Below, piece after piece: positions 16,417 through 23,437 of a stretch of DNA of 42,978 nucleotides (within the stretch, counting starts at the first letter, position 1; the number at the start of each line of letters is the position of its first letter). This DNA is from a virus. The position numbers and the translations under genes were made by a program. Below the pieces are notes generated by a model that was given only the letters and a program-made list of their open reading frames with translations, was not told the origin of the DNA and ran no database searches. Location: positions 1-42,978 of the IMG/VR virus record IMGVR_UViG_3300037392_000014; one strand, 5' to 3'.

Positions 16417-16494
16417 TAACAGCACATGGGGAACCTATATGAGGTCTCATACCAACCACATGTCATGATATTCGTTGATATTATGCAATTCGTG

Positions 16495-16507
16495 TGTTAC
16501 GGTAACA
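16495..16507. promoter_or_regulatory. Palindrome TGTTACGGTAACA upstream of protease genes
   Basis: A perfect 6-1-6 inverted repeat sits 25 bp before the start of the 48-residue membrane gene, just downstream of a TATTAT hexamer at about 16480. The position fits an operator controlling the rightward protease unit. The binding protein is unknown. Confidence 0.4.
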
Positions 16508-16531
16508 TCAACTTAACACGCGGAGAACATC

Positions 16532-16678
16532 ATGAAGAAAGATGAATACAAAGACGATGTACAGGAAATCGATGGCAAAGACGTATTTGTCATGCTATCT
16601 ATTTTGATCTTGGGATTTTTTGTACTATGGGGAATTATCAGCGGATGGATTGATATCCCTCTGATAATGGCATACTAA
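16532..16678 (+). CDS. 48-residue single-span membrane protein
   Basis: ATG 16532 follows a GGAGAA site by 6 nt. The charged cytoplasmic-type N-terminus (MKKDEYKDDVQEIDGKD) is followed by one hydrophobic span (VMLSILILGFFVLWGIISGW). It is the first gene of a two-gene rightward unit and lies 32 nt before the protease gene, so the two proteins may act together. The function is unknown; topology suggests N-in, C-out. Confidence 0.65.
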   Translation: MKKDEYKDDVQEIDGKDVFVMLSILILGFFVLWGIISGWIDIPLIMAY

Positions 16679-16710
16679 CGATGCTTTTTTAAATTCAAAG
16701 GAGTAGCACG

Positions 16711-17940
16711 ATGAGTACAGTATCTTCAAAAATAGACTTGCGTTACGTTCAATCTACCATTCTCGACCAAGGAATCTACAATACTTGTGCTGAGAACACG
16801 CTGTCATCTGTATTGGAATCTCAAACGAAACTTGCCAATCATGCCTTTGGACTGGCATCCCGCATGCAAAGCTATGTTGATGCGCGCACGGCAGTACATG
16901 AGTTTGGGCCGCAATATGGTGACATAGGTACTTTTTCTGAAGTAATGCTGAATCAGTCGAAAACCACAGGACTTGCTCCTGAATCAATGTGGGATTATTC
17001 GCATAGCATTTACGATGTCCCGCCAGCATCCGTCTATACAGAAGCCGCTAAACACAAAGTTAGTGACTATTCTCAGATAGGAATGTATCAAAACTATGCT
17101 GGCATTGCTAGCACGATCAAGGCGCAACTGACTCAGGGGAAAGAAGTAATGTTGTCTTTCCATCCGCGAGATTATTTCTATGCTGAATCTGGATCTTCTC
17201 TGTCAGCACTAGTAGGAAATGGACTTACAGATAGCAGCCCTGGTGCGCTCCACATGGTGAAGGTTGTAGGTTACGACGATAACTTGAATGGTGGCTCGTA
17301 TATTATTCAGAATTCCTGGGGAACTAGTTGGGGAAATAATGGTTTTGGCATTATCAAATATTCCCAATTTTCCGGCAATTCAGATTTCAATGCTGCCTAT
17401 GTCGTAAATGGATTCAATGGCATGGATTGGACGTGGTCTGATAGTCGAGTCAATGTTGCTCAGCATTATGCGGCAATTCTTGGTCGTGCCGGTGAGTTAT
17501 CGGGTGTGGATTTCTACGCTAGTGCCAATGTCACAGATGAGGCATTGACTGGCTATCTACTGAACTCGACTGAAGGGCAGTTGATTTATGGCGGCCTGAC
17601 TGATAGTCAATTCGTAGAATCTATGTATGGCTCTGTTCTTGGCCGCCATTCGGATGCTGATGGCATGGCATTTTATACAGCAGCACTAGCGAATGGTTCT
17701 TCTCGCGCTTCGATCATGAATATGGTCATCAATGCAGTAGAAGCCCCAAATGCTGAGGCCGCTGCACATGATTTTTTGATGAATAAAACGAATATGTCTG
17801 CATTCATCTCAGTATCACTCCAATATACCGGAGGCCAGGATACTGTGACCCGAGCTGAATTGGCTCAGGTCACATCAGATGCTAATAGTCTTGAAATTAT
17901 CAAAACTGGTATAGCACACGATCTACATTATGTGACGTAG
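16711..17940 (+). CDS. Papain-like (C1) cysteine protease with DUF4214-type C-terminus
   Basis: The 409-residue protein has all papain-family catalytic residues in order: oxyanion Gln20 and nucleophile Cys26 (DQGIYNTCAEN, spaced six residues as in papain), His181 (ALHMVKVVGYDD) and Asn201 in the classic NSWGTSWG motif. Residues about 245-350 form repeats typical of DUF4214 (HYAAILGRAGELSGVDFYA and YGSVLGRHSDADGMAFYTAA). No signal peptide or prodomain is visible. It starts after a GGAG site and is monocistronic with a small membrane protein. Rightward orientation between leftward blocks suggests a separately acquired gene. It could be virion-associated, secreted by a host pathway, or act on host proteins; the target is unknown. 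Confidence 0.88.
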   Translation: MSTVSSKIDLRYVQSTILDQGIYNTCAENTLSSVLESQTKLANHAFGLASRMQSYVDARTAVHEFGPQYGDIGTFSEVMLNQSKTTGLAPESMWDYSHSIYDVPPASVYTEAAKHKVSDYSQIGMYQNYAGIASTIKAQLTQGKEVMLSFHPRDYFYAESGSSLSALVGNGLTDSSPGALHMVKVVGYDDNLNGGSYIIQNSWGTSWGNNGFGIIKYSQFSGNSDFNAAYVVNGFNGMDWTWSDSRVNVAQHYAAILGRAGELSGVDFYASANVTDEALTGYLLNSTEGQLIYGGLTDSQFVESMYGSVLGRHSDADGMAFYTAALANGSSRASIMNMVINAVEAPNAEAAAHDFLMNKTNMSAFISVSLQYTGGQDTVTRAELAQVTSDANSLEIIKTGIAHDLHYVT

Positions 17941-17950
17941 ATCACATTTT
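17920..17950. terminator. Inverted repeats at the convergent gene junction
   Basis: Two overlapping inverted repeats lie over the stop of the protease gene: GATCTAC/GTAGATC (17920-17926/17937-17943) and ATGTGA/TCACAT, the latter followed by TTTTA. They sit exactly where converging transcripts from the protease gene and the leftward accessory operon meet, so a weak bidirectional terminator is likely. The core also matches the CRP consensus TGTGA-N6-TCACA. Confidence 0.4.
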
Positions 17951-18389
17951 ACTCTTCCTGCTGTAGCGGTGCTGCGCGGTCATAAAGCGGCATCTTAGCC
18001 ACAAGGCGCTCATCGGCTTGCAGATCGTAGTCTATGGCCGCGAACTGTCGGCGCTGCCCCAAGCGCGGGCAATGCACATCGAACATGTATGCCACTGGCT
18101 CTTCTGCCTGCTGGGTGGCCGAAAAAGCGGCGCGGGCGTAGTCGCGCATCTGGTCGGCGGTGTAGCCTTTGATACGATGACCGTCAGGCCCGTCGATGTT
18201 GAAAAGCCCGAAATTCTTCGGCAGCGGCGGCAACTCTCTCCCTCCCTCTGGCGTGGTTTGCGCTGGGCTGGACCAGACTTCCGGCCGGTTTGCTGGATGG
18301 TTCGGGCAGTCCAGTTCGTGGCCGATGGCATTGCCGCAGACGAAGCAGCTTGCATCGGTGGCGCTGGTCACACTGTTTTCTTTTTTCAT
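17949..18389 (-). CDS. Hypothetical accessory protein with zinc-knuckle-like N-terminus
   Basis: The 146-residue product begins with CFVCGNAIGHELDCPNHP, a Cys-x2-Cys...Cys-x2-His cluster that could bind zinc, followed by a Pro-rich linker (GGRELPPLPKNFGLF). The central HRIKGYTADQMRDYARAAFSA and the C-terminal VAYMFDVHCP are elements often seen in mosaic proteins of proteobacterial phages. The start has AGGA 8 nt upstream. It is the last gene of the leftward accessory operon. Function unknown. Confidence 0.72.
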   Translation of the reverse strand: MKKENSVTSATDASCFVCGNAIGHELDCPNHPANRPEVWSSPAQTTPEGGRELPPLPKNFGLFNIDGPDGHRIKGYTADQMRDYARAAFSATQQAEEPVAYMFDVHCPRLGQRRQFAAIDYDLQADERLVAKMPLYDRAAPLQQEE

Positions 18390-18398
18390 GGTTTATTC

Positions 18399-18974
18399 CT
18401 AATCAGTGATTTTAATTTCCCACGCCATCAAGGCATCGAAAACACGGCTGTCGATCATTGGCTGCCATTGCTTGGCAACCTCTTTGATTCTCTGTTCCTT
18501 GGCCTCCTTGTACGCAGCAAAAGCTTCCTCCTTTGTCGGATATTTCCCAAGGTAGATAGTCTTCGGCTTCACCATGATCTGCGCCACAAAACCTCGTCCA
18601 TCTATCTTGATGCCAGTTGGCAGGTTTGCTTTCTTGCTCACTTTTGGGATGATGCAGGAGTTGATCTGCCCCGGCACGAAGGCGCATGTTTCTGGGCTAT
18701 AGATACGATTTCCACGAACCAAAATATCCTTGTCAATCTCAAATCCGCTAACACCGTAGCCAACTTGCTGCTCAGCCCACTCTCTGAAGAACGAGAAGCT
18801 CCAAAACCGCTGGTCAACATGGCAGTCGTTGTATTTTGCATAGTCGTACTTCCGGTATGCGCTATGGCAGCGACGCATCATGCTGTACCAAGTCTGGAAA
18901 ATTTTAGTCTTCTTGGTCACAGAGTCGAATTTTTCTGGATGACCAGTCAGGCAGAATAGTGGCTTCGCTTGCAT
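18399..18974 (-). CDS. HNH/AP2-type homing endonuclease-like protein
   Basis: I choose ATG 18974, which follows AAGGAG and overlaps the previous stop (TGATG). The 191-residue protein has the YSMMRRCHSAYRKYDYAKYN motif, then FWSFSFFREWAEQQVGYGV, the FEIDKDILVRGNRIYSPETC core (an HNH variant with LDKD and SPE), and a C-terminal AP2-like DNA-binding domain (TGIKIDGRGFVAQIMVKPKT, YLGKYPTKEEAFAAYKEA). This is the architecture of free-standing phage homing endonucleases. Its position between two accessory genes suggests an insertion, though it is now smoothly coupled to its neighbours. Confidence 0.85.
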   Translation of the reverse strand: MQAKPLFCLTGHPEKFDSVTKKTKIFQTWYSMMRRCHSAYRKYDYAKYNDCHVDQRFWSFSFFREWAEQQVGYGVSGFEIDKDILVRGNRIYSPETCAFVPGQINSCIIPKVSKKANLPTGIKIDGRGFVAQIMVKPKTIYLGKYPTKEEAFAAYKEAKEQRIKEVAKQWQPMIDSRVFDALMAWEIKITD

Positions 18975-19594
18975 CAGCACTCCTTTAAGGCCGTGTCATA
19001 GGCAGTGACGTGCGCAGGATTGATGCCGTTAGCCCATACGTCCTTGGCTGGCTCTTGCTGTGCGGGCGCGAGAAGGGCTTCGACCGTAGCAAGAGCCGAC
19101 AGATATTCGTTGATCCGCTCACCCGTGCTCAACGTGAGCGGCGGCCGCGACTTAACCAACCAGATTCGCACCTCTTCCAGCTTCGACAAATCAGGCGCTT
19201 GCCGGGCGGCGAGTGCGGCAATTCGCTCAGCAAGCACCACCTCGCCACTCAGAGGCCTGGCTGCCAGGAATTGTTCGGCGTTGGCACGGTGAACGGTGGG
19301 ATCTTGCAGCATGGCCTTTAGGTGGCCTAGCGCTTGCATGCGATGGCAATCGAACTGCAACGCCAGCCGCCGCCAATCATCGGTAGCCTCTTCCTCTTCC
19401 TTGCGCGCTTCTTCCCTATCCTTTTCGCGCACGGCTTCGATGTGGGCGATGAGTGCGTCGAATTCTTTCGCAACGTCTGTACGGTTCCTATCTCGCCGCG
19501 CATCGTTGTAGGCGTTCAGGACGTTCGCGAATTCTTTGTCATACTGAATGCTCTCTGCTTTGCCAGAGGTGATCTGGCTTTCGGTGGTCGTCAT
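18974..19594 (-). CDS. Accessory coiled-coil protein (paralogue of 33 kb gene at N-terminus)
   Basis: The 206-residue product starts MTTTESQITSGKAESIQYDK, and this first segment is repeated near the start of the 375-residue protein at 33 kb (TTESQITSGKAESI; DNA match of about 42 bp at 19547-19588 and 33717-33758). A charged helix (HIEAVREKDREEARKEEEEA) and an Ala-rich helical middle follow. The sequence resembles mosaic hypothetical proteins of proteobacterial phages, in which segments are shuffled. It follows AAGGA by 6 nt. No function can be assigned. Confidence 0.72.
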   Translation of the reverse strand: MTTTESQITSGKAESIQYDKEFANVLNAYNDARRDRNRTDVAKEFDALIAHIEAVREKDREEARKEEEEATDDWRRLALQFDCHRMQALGHLKAMLQDPTVHRANAEQFLAARPLSGEVVLAERIAALAARQAPDLSKLEEVRIWLVKSRPPLTLSTGERINEYLSALATVEALLAPAQQEPAKDVWANGINPAHVTAYDTALKEC

Positions 19595-19602
19595 AGTAGT
19601 CC

Positions 19603-19788
19603 TTATTGAGTTTTCCCTGCTTGGAGCGCCGCATCGGCTTCCAGCTTCGCCAGCTTTTGCAGCGCATCATTGAGCGCACCAGCGGCAAAGTCGTCGCCCC
19701 AAATGTAGTGATGCACTCCGGCGCCATCGGTCACGCGCATGATGAGCTTGTCATGCTTGCCGGGCTTTTTCGGCTTGGTGTCGCTCAT
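19603..19788 (-). CDS. Small basic protein
   Basis: The 61-residue product (start MSDTKPKKPGKHDKLIMRVT) has a Lys-rich N-terminus, a short YIWGDDFAAGALNDALQKLA segment and a C-terminal helix. The start has an AAGGGAG site 4 nt upstream. The corresponding place in the 33 kb cassette is occupied by the 375-residue gene instead, so this gene is specific to this copy of the cassette. Function unknown. Confidence 0.68.
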   Translation of the reverse strand: MSDTKPKKPGKHDKLIMRVTDGAGVHHYIWGDDFAAGALNDALQKLAKLEADAALQAGKTQ

Positions 19789-19817
19789 GTTTCTCCCTTA
19801 GAGGAATGAATGGGTGG

Positions 19818-19994
19818 TTAGTCGGCCAAATCGCGCAGCAAGTAATGCTTCATGATTTCCAGCGCTCCGACCGCAGCGGATAATGAAATCTCGCCGTCGT
19901 ATTCGTGGATCAGATCGTAGATGCGGCGCGTCAATTCGCCTGCTTTTGGATCTATCTTTGATGGCGGCGGAAGTTTAAGGTTACTATTCTCCAT
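19818..19994 (-). CDS. 58-residue cassette protein, copy 1
   Basis: ATG 19994 is preceded by GGAG at 6 nt, so I prefer it to an in-frame GTG at 20009. The product (MENSNLKLPPPSKIDPKAGE) is mainly helical with ELTRRIYDLIHEYDGEISLS and AAVGALEIMKHYLLRDLAD, and is nearly identical to the protein at 33838-34014. Its start overlaps the end of the membrane-protein gene. Conservation of both copies suggests function, but the family is unknown to me. Confidence 0.75.
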   Translation of the reverse strand: MENSNLKLPPPSKIDPKAGELTRRIYDLIHEYDGEISLSAAVGALEIMKHYLLRDLAD

Positions 19995-20136
19995 GTCCGT
20001 CTCCATCACTCAAGACATCAAGGCCAAAGCCAAAGATGCATGATGCGAAGATCCACGCAAGGATCGGCCCGAGGAAGAACGTAAGCGCAACAAAAGCGCC
20101 GAGCGCCGGGATCAGCGCGAACAGAAGCTTGCTCAT
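19984..20136 (-). CDS. 50-residue membrane protein, copy 1
   Basis: ATG 20136 overlaps the previous stop (ATGA). MSKLLFALIPALGAFVALTF is a strong transmembrane segment, and a second hydrophobic stretch (GPILAWIFASCIFGFG) follows, then an acidic tail. The paralogue at 34004-34156 keeps the same length and topology with conservative substitutions. A two-span or hairpin membrane protein of unknown function, co-transcribed with the 58-residue gene in both cassettes. Confidence 0.75.
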   Translation of the reverse strand: MSKLLFALIPALGAFVALTFFLGPILAWIFASCIFGFGLDVLSDGDGHGE

Positions 20137-20417
20137 CGCTTCTCCCCTGTATCCGCCTGTTCTGGATTGATGGTGCGCACATACACATCGCCAGTCTTGA
20201 CCACTGCAACGTGGCTAAGTTGCATGCCGCCATCGCAGGAGAACCAGCCACCCCATGGGATGCCGACAGACCCGCAAACAGGACAATGACTCTTGTCTTT
20301 CTCGTAGTCGTAGTGGTGCTCTGCGCTGTACTTCCACATGCCATCAAGGCCCGGGATGCGGATCGGCGGATCTTCTGGCAGCCAACTGGCGAATTCCAGG
20401 CCAGCGTAATCAGTCAT
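20133..20417 (-). CDS. Zinc-ribbon-like small protein
   Basis: The start at 20417 (MTDYAGLEFASWLPEDPPIR) follows GGAGGGCGATC and overlaps the upstream gene end; longer upstream extensions are rejected. The 94-residue product contains HCPVCGSVGIPWGG...FSCDGG, a Cys-rich segment that could bind zinc, and a C-terminal strand VKTGDVYVRTI. The last residues (PEQADTGEKR) are shared with the gene at 34153, another trace of cassette duplication. Function unknown. Confidence 0.72.
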   Translation of the reverse strand: MTDYAGLEFASWLPEDPPIRIPGLDGMWKYSAEHHYDYEKDKSHCPVCGSVGIPWGGWFSCDGGMQLSHVAVVKTGDVYVRTINPEQADTGEKR

Positions 20418-20964
20418 GATCGCCCTCCGCTGTATCAGCGCTTTGCGCGAGTTGAGCGGCGTCGATGGCAGCATCCATAGCTGTGCCAAGACGGTAATTG
20501 CCATCTATCCAGACTTCAGGCCCCTGAAAGCTTCCCGCCTGCTCACGCAACCAGCGATAACGCTGCGCATCGATCTTGTCCTGCTCTTGCGCTGGAACCT
20601 GTTTAGCAAGAGCGGCAGCAGCGTCAACAGGGACAGCAAACAGGCACATGTGAACATCTTTACTGGTTCGCACGAGTTTAAGTTGGAGCGCGTCTATTGC
20701 CTTGTTGTCTGGCTCGATGTCCCATGCGCTCAACTCTTCACCATCCACGCAGCCCAGTGACAGACTGCCCACATAAGTCATGGCCGAAGGAAAGGCAGTG
20801 GCGCTAGATGCTAAAGCTTGGCAATCGAGAGCGGCTTGCCAGAAGTTCCAGCGGCCCTGCATGTTCGGATTGCGATAACGGTCGCTGTCGTAATGGTCGA
20901 TTTCGAAGTCGTGATAGCCTTGGCTGGCAGCGTACATCTCAAATTTGGCGCGCATCTTATCCAT
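20410..20964 (-). CDS. Mosaic hypothetical phage protein with YRWLR motif
   Basis: I place the start at 20964 (MDKMRAKFEMYAASQGYHDF), inside the end of the upstream gene. The first half has the DFEIDHYDSDRYRNPNMQGRW motif and WQAALDCQALASSATA. The second half has AKQVPAQEQDKIDAQRYRWL followed by GTAMDAAIDAAQ, a module widespread in proteobacterial phages. The C-terminus (AQLAQSADTAEG) and the AKQVPAQEQDK patch recur in the gene at 34387-34998. Function unknown; the mosaic structure suggests recombination between small accessory modules. Confidence 0.72.
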   Translation of the reverse strand: MDKMRAKFEMYAASQGYHDFEIDHYDSDRYRNPNMQGRWNFWQAALDCQALASSATAFPSAMTYVGSLSLGCVDGEELSAWDIEPDNKAIDALQLKLVRTSKDVHMCLFAVPVDAAAALAKQVPAQEQDKIDAQRYRWLREQAGSFQGPEVWIDGNYRLGTAMDAAIDAAQLAQSADTAEGDHD

Positions 20965-21319
20965 GCTGCACCCCACTAGCAGAGAGCGACAGCACCACTT
21001 CCTGGTCATAGAGCGGCGCTACGGCGCGGGTCTGATCTTCGGTGAGGCGAGTCACGGTGATGTATTCGCCGTTGCCCACATCCAGCGCAAAGCCCCGGCC
21101 CTCGTCCATGTCGCCCACTTCGATGATCTTGCCGGTCATCTGCACTACTGCCGGAGCGGGAGAGGTGGCGGACATGGCGTAGTCTTCTGGAGACTTTCCA
21201 TTATGTGAGCGCCAAAAGCGTTGAAGGACTGCCTTTTCGGAAGGGCAACCATCAATATCCTTACAAAGGCCATCAACGGCTTCTCGCTCTGATACTGGAA
21301 ATTGTTTGATATTGCTCAT
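20957..21319 (-). CDS. Hypothetical accessory protein
   Basis: The 120-residue product begins MSNIKQFPVSEREAVDGLCK; its start shares a base with the previous stop (TAATG). A short region RFWRSHNGKSPEDYAMSATS is followed by a beta-rich domain (KIIEVGDMDEGRGFALDVGN, EYITVTRLTEDQTRAVAP) that might be a small barrel. I recognise no family. It is embedded in a tightly coupled run of genes. Confidence 0.68.
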   Translation of the reverse strand: MSNIKQFPVSEREAVDGLCKDIDGCPSEKAVLQRFWRSHNGKSPEDYAMSATSPAPAVVQMTGKIIEVGDMDEGRGFALDVGNGEYITVTRLTEDQTRAVAPLYDQEVVLSLSASGVQHG

Positions 21320-21498
21320 TACGACACCCCGCAGATACGAATTGCGGCATCGACAATAGGCTGCGTAAAGCCTTCGCTTTCAAGATGTCCTTCGATCTGA
21401 TCGAAATCGTCACCCCAGATTTCAACAAGCTCCCGGCAGCTAGCAATTGCAGCATTGAGACTAAAATCCATTGCAATTACAGTGGCACTGGTCTTCAT
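21319..21498 (-). CDS. 59-residue acidic protein
   Basis: ATG 21498 has AAGGAG 6 nt upstream. The product (MKTSATVIAMDFSLNAAIAS, then CRELVEIWGDDFDQIEGHLE, ending IVDAAIRICGVS) is small, acidic and helical. It fits exactly between its neighbours with a one-base stop/start overlap downstream. No family is recognised. Confidence 0.68.
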   Translation of the reverse strand: MKTSATVIAMDFSLNAAIASCRELVEIWGDDFDQIEGHLESEGFTQPIVDAAIRICGVS

Positions 21499-21507
21499 GT
21501 TTGCTCC

Positions 21508-21789
21508 TTATTTAGATGGTTGGGTAGCGGCCATAGCCTCTTCAAGCTGTTCTTCAAGCTCTGCCACTCGGTCAGTCAAACGCTCGACTTCCTTCTGCGC
21601 CTCGTCGCGCTCGTCTTCCATTTCAGCGCCCCAAGTGCGCAGCGTGTCGTTTGCCTCGCGCAGTTCTTCCAGCAGGCCGCGCCGTCCGATCAGGTCATCA
21701 AGGCCAGAAACCGCCTTTTGAACCTCGTCAATCGCGCTGATGCACTTGTCGATGTCTGGGCATGTATGCCCGATTGGTCCACGCGCCAT
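21508..21789 (-). CDS. Coiled-coil protein
   Basis: The 93-residue protein has a short N-terminal part (MARGPIGHTCPDIDKCISAI) and then a long charged coiled coil (LLEELREANDTLRTWGAEME and KEVERLTDRVAELEEQLEEA). The ribosome-binding site AGGAGG is strong. Its C-terminal AATQPSK resembles the end of a patch repeated near 35.0 kb. Probably an oligomerising accessory factor; function unknown. Confidence 0.7.
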   Translation of the reverse strand: MARGPIGHTCPDIDKCISAIDEVQKAVSGLDDLIGRRGLLEELREANDTLRTWGAEMEDERDEAQKEVERLTDRVAELEEQLEEAMAATQPSK

Positions 21790-21792
21790 CGC

Positions 21793-22353
21793 TTAGTCCT
21801 CCTGTTGCTTGGTCTGTTCTGCTGCTTGAGGGGCGGCGAGAACTTTGAGGACTTCGCTATGCATCCAAGCGATGCCGCGAATTGTGTAGCTCTTGTCGTC
21901 GTCATCCTCTTCGCCCTGGTCAACCTCGGCGATCAGACTATTCGCAATTGCAAACAGTCGCGCTCGATCGATGGTCGGCACTCCCCCTGCTGCTTTGAGT
22001 GCGGAGACTTGCGCTTCAAGGTCGGCAATACGAGCCTCAGCTTTTCGCAAGAGTACAGTTTTACGAGGTCCAGTATTGCCAGAGCATTTTGGGCAAACTA
22101 CGCAATTAAAGCCTTCCTGAGGTGGCCCCGGATAGACAATGGCGCATTTATCGCAAAGCCATTCACGAACTTCCGCAGTCAGTTCGGCAATGCGGGCAGC
22201 GCTCTTAGCTTCTGCTGCATCTTGCATGACACAGAATGCCTCCAAAGCGCGCTCAGGATCGCCCTTGAAGTAATCCCAATATTCGACGCGAGCAAACTCA
22301 CGAATCAGCGCCATAGCTTCAACTGCACGATCACCGTAGATATCGAAGGTCAT
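21793..22353 (-). CDS. Zinc-ribbon and coiled-coil accessory protein
   Basis: The 186-residue protein has a helical N-terminus (IYGDRAVEAMALIREFARVE), a zinc-ribbon-like pair WLCDKCAIVYPGPP and CVVCPKCSG near the middle, a coiled coil (KAEARIADLEAQVSALKAAG) and an acidic patch EEDDDDKS. Its start overlaps the stop of the small HTH gene (ATGA). The mixture suggests nucleic-acid or protein binding, but no enzyme motif is seen. Confidence 0.7.
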   Translation of the reverse strand: MTFDIYGDRAVEAMALIREFARVEYWDYFKGDPERALEAFCVMQDAAEAKSAARIAELTAEVREWLCDKCAIVYPGPPQEGFNCVVCPKCSGNTGPRKTVLLRKAEARIADLEAQVSALKAAGGVPTIDRARLFAIANSLIAEVDQGEEDDDDKSYTIRGIAWMHSEVLKVLAAPQAAEQTKQQED

Positions 22354-22526
22354 TTCGATTGCTCCTTTGCCTTTTGTTCTTCTAGTCGCTTGCGTGCGCG
22401 ATAGATCGTGGATTGGTTCACCTTATGTTTCTTTGCCAATTCAGCATCACTCGGTTTAACACCTTCTGGTGCACGCTGATACTGGCGCATGGCAGCTTCT
22501 ACTGCTGCGCTTGGTTTTCCTGTCAT
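22350..22526 (-). CDS. 58-residue HTH protein
   Basis: ATG 22526 follows a perfect AGGAGG site. The product (MTGKPSAAVEAAMRQYQRAP) carries PSDAELAKKHKVNQSTIYRA, a compact helix-turn-helix of the resolvase/homeodomain-like type, then a basic tail RKRLEEQKAKEQ. It is probably a small DNA-binding regulator encoded early in the leftward accessory operon. Its stop overlaps the next start. The target is unknown. Confidence 0.75.
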   Translation of the reverse strand: MTGKPSAAVEAAMRQYQRAPEGVKPSDAELAKKHKVNQSTIYRARKRLEEQKAKEQSK

Positions 22527-22575
22527 GACTTCCTCCTGTTACTAGTTATGATGCGCCCCGAAGTGCTCGGAGTTG

Positions 22576-22800
22576 TTAGGCGGCGCGACCCGCTTCGGTC
22601 AACGTGTATTTGACCTGCTCACCCCATCCAAAACCACTGACAACGCTTTTCTCCACCAAGCCGCGCCGCAAGAGCGACTCCATGATGCGAGTTGTCCCGC
22701 TGTGCGTGTCCCAGTACCAGCCGCAGCCAGCGTGCCAGTAACCGCCGCTGCGCTTAAGGGACGCCAGCACGTCCCTTTGCGTCTCTCCGAGCGGCCGCAT
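22576..22800 (-). CDS. Small winged-helix-like protein
   Basis: ATG 22800 shares a base with the upstream stop (TAATG). The 74-residue product (MRPLGETQRDVLASLKRSGG) looks like a winged helix: LGETQRDVLASLKR as helix 1, TTRIMESLLRRGLVEK as recognition helix, and VKYTLTEAGRAA as wing and tail. This is a common fold in small phage regulators. Function not assignable further. Confidence 0.72.
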   Translation of the reverse strand: MRPLGETQRDVLASLKRSGGYWHAGCGWYWDTHSGTTRIMESLLRRGLVEKSVVSGFGWGEQVKYTLTEAGRAA

Positions 22801-23009
22801 TACGACCACGCTTTCGCCAAATCCTCGGCAGTAAAATCTGGCCCGGTCGGAATCGAATGCGTGGCAATCTCATCGCGGATATAGCGCACAGCTGCCGTCC
22901 AGTGCTGCCCCTTCGTTGCCCTCAAAGCGCGGCGCGCAAACGCAGAATTCACCTTGCATGCTGCCATGATGAATTCTACGTTTTGCTGGTGAGACGATTT
23001 CGTTTTCAT
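22800..23009 (-). CDS. First gene of the leftward accessory operon, small helical protein
   Basis: ATG 23009 (MKTKSSHQQNVEFIMAACKV) follows GGGGCAAGGAA and is chosen over longer upstream extensions that would run through the promoter. The 69-residue product is helical with ARRALRATKGQHWTAAVRYI and a C-terminal DFTAEDLAKAWS helix. It is the first gene after the promoter at 23061-23089. The 5' leader carries a 30-bp motif shared with the operon at 27.5 kb. Function unknown. Confidence 0.75.
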   Translation of the reverse strand: MKTKSSHQQNVEFIMAACKVNSAFARRALRATKGQHWTAAVRYIRDEIATHSIPTGPDFTAEDLAKAWS

Positions 23010-23060
23010 TTCCTTGCCCCTTTCATTCCCGCCGCGCCCATGCGCTGCGTCCATGTAAGA

Positions 23061-23089
23061 ATAATAGCTCTTACTAATGCATGATGCAA
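23061..23089 (-). promoter_or_regulatory. sigma70-type promoter of the 17.9-23.0 kb leftward operon
   Basis: On the reverse strand TTGCAT (23089-23084) and TATTAT (23066-23061) are separated by exactly 17 bp. Inverted repeats overlap it: TGCAT-C-ATGCA at the -35 side and GTAAGA-N8-TCTTAC across the -10. Both are candidate operators. The first start codon is about 50 nt downstream. Confidence 0.75.
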
Positions 23090-23110
23090 GAAATATTTTA
23101 TGCATTGTGC

Positions 23111-23138
23111 AAAAATAAAGCCGCCACTAGGACGGCTT
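23111..23138 (-). terminator. Intrinsic terminator after the 23.1-25.7 kb leftward genes
   Basis: Reverse-strand hairpin AAGCCG/CGGCTT (23138-23133 with 23123-23118), extended by CC/GG pairs, is followed by TATTTTT. It lies just after the stop at 23144 and just before the next promoter, so it separates the recombination operon from the accessory operon. Confidence 0.75.
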
Positions 23139-23143
23139 GTTGC

Positions 23144-23437
23144 TCACTTCGGCCACGCTTTCGGCTTTAGCTCCGCTTTCTGCGTTGCCAGCTCATTAAT
23201 CTGATCGGCGCATTGCTGAATCTGATCTATGGTAGCCCGAGCATCCTTCAGAAGTCCGGAGATATCACATGGCTCGCCATCTTCGGGTTGCATCAGTCGA
23301 AGAATCTGCGAGCCAGCAGAGCTAAGCTGTCCGGTCAGGATTTGTAGGCGCTTGAGTTGATCTTCGTGCGCGGCTCGGGTGGTTGCATATTTTCCCCTAG
23401 CTAGAAGAAGATCTTGATCGAAATCATCGAAATTCAT
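23144..23437 (-). CDS. Small coiled-coil protein
   Basis: ATG 23437 overlaps the HNH gene stop (ATGA). The 97-residue product (MNFDDFDQDLLLARGKYATT) has two helical segments, HEDQLKRLQILTGQLSSAGS and DARATIDQIQQCADQINELA. It is the last gene before the terminator. The composition suggests an oligomeric helper protein; I recognise no family. Confidence 0.7.
   Translation of the reverse strand: MNFDDFDQDLLLARGKYATTRAAHEDQLKRLQILTGQLSSAGSQILRLMQPEDGEPCDISGLLKDARATIDQIQQCADQINELATQKAELKPKAWPK

Larger units (their letters stand above)
19791..20165. repeat. Dispersed cassette repeat, copy 1
   Basis: This segment aligns without net insertions or deletions to 33811-34185 (constant offset of 14020 bp) and differs by scattered substitutions. 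It contains the 58- and 50-residue gene pair plus the upstream AGGGAGAA ribosome-binding region. Both copies have the same orientation. Shorter matching patches continue on both sides, so the repeat is part of a larger ancient duplication. Confidence 0.85.

Noticed and set aside
16237-16425. 62-codon frame starting with GTG at 16425
   Set aside because: It has no ribosome-binding site, overlaps the palindrome, and the alternative 38-residue membrane frame is more plausible.
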